DNA from: Acidobacteriota bacterium
GTDB lineage: Bacteria > Acidobacteriota > Blastocatellia > RBC074
Assembly: GCA_016715865.1 (NCBI GenBank)
Contig: JADJXM010000033.1
Span: 1-64,000, forward strand
DNA length: 64,000 nt
Reading direction: 5' to 3'
Shown here: positions 58,403 through 64,000 of the stretch, piece by piece
Layout: each line of letters opens with the position of its first letter
Position numbering within the stretch: position 1 is the first letter of the stretch
Notes under the pieces: model-generated
The model's input: the letters and a program-made list of their open reading frames with translations, nothing else
Database searches by the model: none
Told to the model about the DNA's origin: nothing
Made by a program: the position numbers and the translations under genes

Positions 58403-58945
58403 ATGCGGCAAAAGATGAAGCTCCCGTTGACACTCCTGTCCATCCTGTTGATCGCTGGCGTAGTAGCCTCAGCCTGGAAGATGAGCGTGACTTCGATGGC
58501 CCTGCAAGCAAATTCGATCGAACTGAAATGCGATATTTCGTGCCACGAGTCGAAAATTCGAACTCCGCAGGCTGAACTGTCATTCAAGGCAGGTCAGGAC
58601 CAGCTGTCACAGATCGCAATCGAGGTGACGGTTTTCAAGAACGGATTCGCGAATGGGACGCTCGCACGGCTGACGGGAATCAGCCGTGAGGGCAAGTTCG
58701 TGGTTGTGCGTCCCGATAATCAGTCCAACGTCAGCGGTCTGGAACGACTGCTGGTTGGCGGGATCGAAATCTCGGAGGCGACCGGCCTGGTGACCGTTGT
58801 CATTGAAGGGCTCGAACCCGGCTTGAAATACTACTGGCGACTCCAATCGCTCGATCTGGCCACAGCCTTGAGCAATACCGCCGTTTGCCAGGCGCCCGCC
58901 TGTCCATTCGACCAGGTTGAGGAACAGGTCCCTCGAATCAGATAG
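58403..58945 (+). CDS. Secreted protein of unknown function with FN3-like region
   Basis: The 180-residue protein starts MRQKMKLPLTLLSILLIAGV, a signal peptide; GGAGG precedes the ATG. It has a Cys-rich start (ELKCDISCHESKIRTPQAEL) and a beta-rich body ending in VTVVIEGLEPGLKYYWRLQS, a typical fibronectin type III strand pair, then two more Cys (QAPACPFD). The secreted repeat protein at 59049 follows on the same strand. Confidence 0.75.
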   Translation: MRQKMKLPLTLLSILLIAGVVASAWKMSVTSMALQANSIELKCDISCHESKIRTPQAELSFKAGQDQLSQIAIEVTVFKNGFANGTLARLTGISREGKFVVVRPDNQSNVSGLERLLVGGIEISEATGLVTVVIEGLEPGLKYYWRLQSLDLATALSNTAVCQAPACPFDQVEEQVPRIR

Positions 58946-59048
58946 ACCCCACCCCGTCGTGTTGAGGCGAACCGGTGTCTCTGTGCTATCGCAACGAGGC
59001 AAAAGGTTTGTCATGCGATGAGCTGTCTATGACCGCAGGAGGTTTGAC

Positions 59049-62252
<3,204 letters not shown>

Positions 62253-62260
62253 GGTGGATC

Positions 62261-62458
62261 TGATTCTATCAACTCTTTAATCGCAAAGGCCGCAGAGAGA
62301 GCAAAGAAGTTAAATCGCAGAGACCGCAAAGACGGCAAAGAATTTTAGGTGATATGGATATCCGGATTATTGCCCGCTGGAAATAATTCGAACACCGATC
62401 TTCCCTATATACCTTTGCCCTCTTTGCGGCCTCTGCGATTTAAGAGTTGAAAGAATCA
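62261..62458. repeat. Long inverted-repeat element, copy 4
   Basis: The arms begin TGATTCTATCAACTCTTTAA and, as complement of the right end, TGATTCTTTCAACTCTTAAA, then ATCGCAAAGGCCGCAGAG-type units. The core CCGGATTATTGCCCGCTGG and ATAATTCGAACACCGATC matches copies 1 and 3 closely. Its outer 20 bases differ from those of other copies, so only the inner arm and core are conserved. Confidence 0.82.
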
Positions 62459-62471
62459 GTTTCCACAGCAC

Positions 62472-63317
62472 TTACATTCCCGCCAGCAATCCTCTCGTAA
62501 AACCAACCGATTCCGCCAGACCGGGGATGGGATCCCTGGCGTCTTTTTCGTATTCGAAGCCAACCAGACCGTCAAATTTTATCTTGACCAGCGCCGCCAG
62601 AATCGACTTACTGTTCAATATTCCGCGCCCTGCTTCTATCGGAGTGTTCCTGTTACCCAGCGCCGAGATATCCTTCATGTGCACGTCGTACAAACGTTCG
62701 CGGCATTTGATGATCGATTCAGCCGGGTCCACGCCGGCGCGGGCGGTGTGACCAACGTCAATACAGAGCCCGATCCGCTTGTCGTACTTCTCGACAGCAT
62801 TCATGACATCGTACGGCGAAGGGAACTGCTTGTCCTCGGGTCCGTGGTTGTGGATGGCCAGTTTGATGTTGAACTCCTTGACCATTTTGTCGAGGATCGG
62901 AACAGCGTTCTTATCCGGTGCGCAGACCATGGTCGTGACCCCGATGTCGCGGGCGTATTCGAAGGCGCGGCGGATTTCGGCCTCGTCGTTCTTCATGCCG
63001 ACATTGCCGACGCTCAAGGGAGTGATGCCGGCGTCCCTGAACATCTGGGCGCGCTGTTTGCGCTCCTCTGTCGTGTGCGAGAGGTCGATATGGTTTTTGA
63101 CGTTCTTGATGGATGCGTATTTCAACCCGACTCGAAGGATGCCCTTGATCGCTTCTTCGATAGGCAGTTCGCGGAGCGTGTATGTGGCGACACCGATCTT
63201 TAGACCTCGCCACGGATCGGAGCTTGCAGTTTGCGGAGCGGCCATCCCAGCTATTTCACTGAAGGGCCAGGCAGCGGCGGCGAGTGCGCCGGTTTTGAGA
63301 AGATCCCGTCGATTCAT
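62472..63317 (-). CDS. Exported sugar phosphate isomerase/epimerase-like TIM barrel
   Basis: The start at 63317 (MNRRDLLKTGALAAAAWPFS) follows GGAGG and gives 281 residues with a twin-arginine signal. The barrel has strands typical of AP-endonuclease-2/xylose isomerase-like proteins: LKIGVATYTLRELPIEEAI, LAIHNHGPEDKQFPSP, IGLCIDVGHTARAGVDPAES, YDVHMKDISALGN, FDGLVGFEYEKD. His, Asp and Glu at barrel ends can bind a divalent metal. It is probably a partner of Gfo/Idh/MocA enzymes in sugar epimerisation or oxidation outside the cytoplasm. Confidence 0.9.
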   Translation of the reverse strand: MNRRDLLKTGALAAAAWPFSEIAGMAAPQTASSDPWRGLKIGVATYTLRELPIEEAIKGILRVGLKYASIKNVKNHIDLSHTTEERKQRAQMFRDAGITPLSVGNVGMKNDEAEIRRAFEYARDIGVTTMVCAPDKNAVPILDKMVKEFNIKLAIHNHGPEDKQFPSPYDVMNAVEKYDKRIGLCIDVGHTARAGVDPAESIIKCRERLYDVHMKDISALGNRNTPIEAGRGILNSKSILAALVKIKFDGLVGFEYEKDARDPIPGLAESVGFTRGLLAGM

Positions 63318-63505
63318 AGGTTTTGCCTCCGGTAGTCGATTTCTTCTGAAAAAATGATGATGTGTCAGATGGTCAAACCATACAGCAGGGTGAGGCTCTA
63401 GATCAAGGCGGCAGCTACAACTGCGGGATTGATTGAATCGCACTGATCAGTGAATAATGGCTCAGGAATCGATCTGCGGACAAAACAAAAAATTTCAGGA
63501 TGAGC

Positions 63506-64000
63506 AATGATCATATGGATACAGTTCATCGCCTGCACGGCGGTGATCATCTTTGCGGGGACAAAGTTATCGAAGTATGGCGACATAATCGCCGAAAAGA
63601 CCGGTCTCGGCCGAACGTGGATCGGTGTCGTTCTCATGGCTTCGGTGACTTCACTGCCGGAGTTGATGACGGGCATCAGTTCTGTCACGATTTATGATCT
63701 GCCGAATATAGCGGCCGGCGATGTGCTGGGCAGCTGCATGTTCAATATTCTGATCATTGCGCTGCTCGATTTCAGAACCGGTGATAAACCTATTTCATCT
63801 CAGGTGCATCAGGGCCAGACTTTGACTGCGGCCTATGGAATGCTGTTGCTCGGGCTGGTGGTCATTGCGATTGTCGCCGGAGAGAAGATCCCTCGAATAG
63901 GTTGGATCGGTTTATACAGCGTTTTTTTCCTGTTCATCTATCTTGGAGCAATGCGCATGGTTTTTCTTTATGAAAAGCGCAGGTCTCTGGATAATGGGGG
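63506..64000 (+). CDS. Sodium/calcium exchanger family protein, 5' part only
   Basis: The ATG at 63506 (AGGA upstream) opens a frame that runs off the window end. The visible 165 residues have MIIWIQFIACTAVIIFAGTK, the alpha-1 repeat (VVLMASVTSLPELMTGISSV, AAGDVLGSCMFNILII), and further membrane segments. GxxxxSLPEL with GDVxGSxxFN is the ion-binding signature of the CaCA family (CaxA/YrbG). The second alpha repeat must lie beyond the window. Confidence 0.88.

Overview
This 64 kb window looks like a chromosomal segment of an Acidobacteriota bacterium, probably class Blastocatellia. That assignment is an inference from gene content. The supporting genes are an ADOP-type FtsX permease next to a MacAB exporter, a DUF1592/DUF1587-type cytochrome-c-like protein paired with a DUF1552 protein, CadC-like winged-helix/propeller regulators, Ser/Thr kinases carrying TPR or DUF4384 domains, an ECF sigma factor overlapping a receptor kinase, and many Tat-exported Gfo/Idh/MocA and sugar-isomerase-like enzymes. 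I saw no rRNA, tRNA, CRISPR array, prophage or intact transposase.

Layout. 1-5 kb: a frameshifted small secreted protein, an ABC exporter, a secreted HExxH protease, and a decayed winged-helix/propeller regulator with two further fragments and a pair of hairpin repeats. 5-12.5 kb: a membrane protein, a VOC dioxygenase-like protein, a Tat aldo/keto reductase, a membrane protein and a PQQ-type propeller lying between two pieces of a broken beta-lactamase-family gene, a sulfatase, and a truncated strictosidine-synthase-like gene. 12.7 kb: a suspicious 26-base G homopolymer. 12.8-21.6 kb: an O-methyltransferase, a paralogue of the secreted protease, a sigma factor/Ser-Thr kinase-TPR pair, and a four-gene membrane operon (two small membrane proteins, MFS carrier, acyl desaturase). 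21.8-28.7 kb: a Gfo/Idh/MocA enzyme, a triplicated helix-hairpin-helix secreted protein, a secreted protein of unknown function, two RRM RNA-binding proteins, a small Cys-rich protein and a VapBC toxin-antitoxin pair. 28.9-37.3 kb: a gingipain-like C25 peptidase divergent from an FHA-GAF-AAA+-HTH activator, a YdjC-like deacetylase following a frameshifted Gfo/Idh/MocA gene, and a tandem pair of SLATT-like two-TM proteins. 37.3-44.8 kb: ADOP permease, MacB, MacA and a glycine-zipper secreted protein. 45-52.6 kb: the DUF1592/DUF1552 pair, then a sigma factor/FecR anti-sigma/secreted-protein operon. 53.4-64 kb: a Ser/Thr kinase-DUF4384 paired with a formylglycine-enzyme-fold protein lacking one catalytic Cys, PhoD phosphatase, two secreted proteins, a TIM-barrel isomerase, and the start of a Na+/Ca2+ antiporter cut by the window edge.

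The genes mostly describe a heterotrophic, envelope-oriented lifestyle: extracellular and periplasmic degradation (sulfatase, C25 and HExxH proteases, PhoD, YdjC, Gfo/Idh), efflux (MacAB, ABC exporter), and signalling through Ser/Thr kinases and ECF sigma factors. The least explained elements are the four-copy long inverted-repeat family built from short CGCAAAGG-type units, the stand-alone SLATT-like pair, the kinase-DUF4384/FGE-like pair, and an inverted repeat that contains both stop codons of two convergent genes. Several genes are broken by frameshift or deletion; some of these breaks could be assembly errors, and this should be resolved before they are called true pseudogenes.
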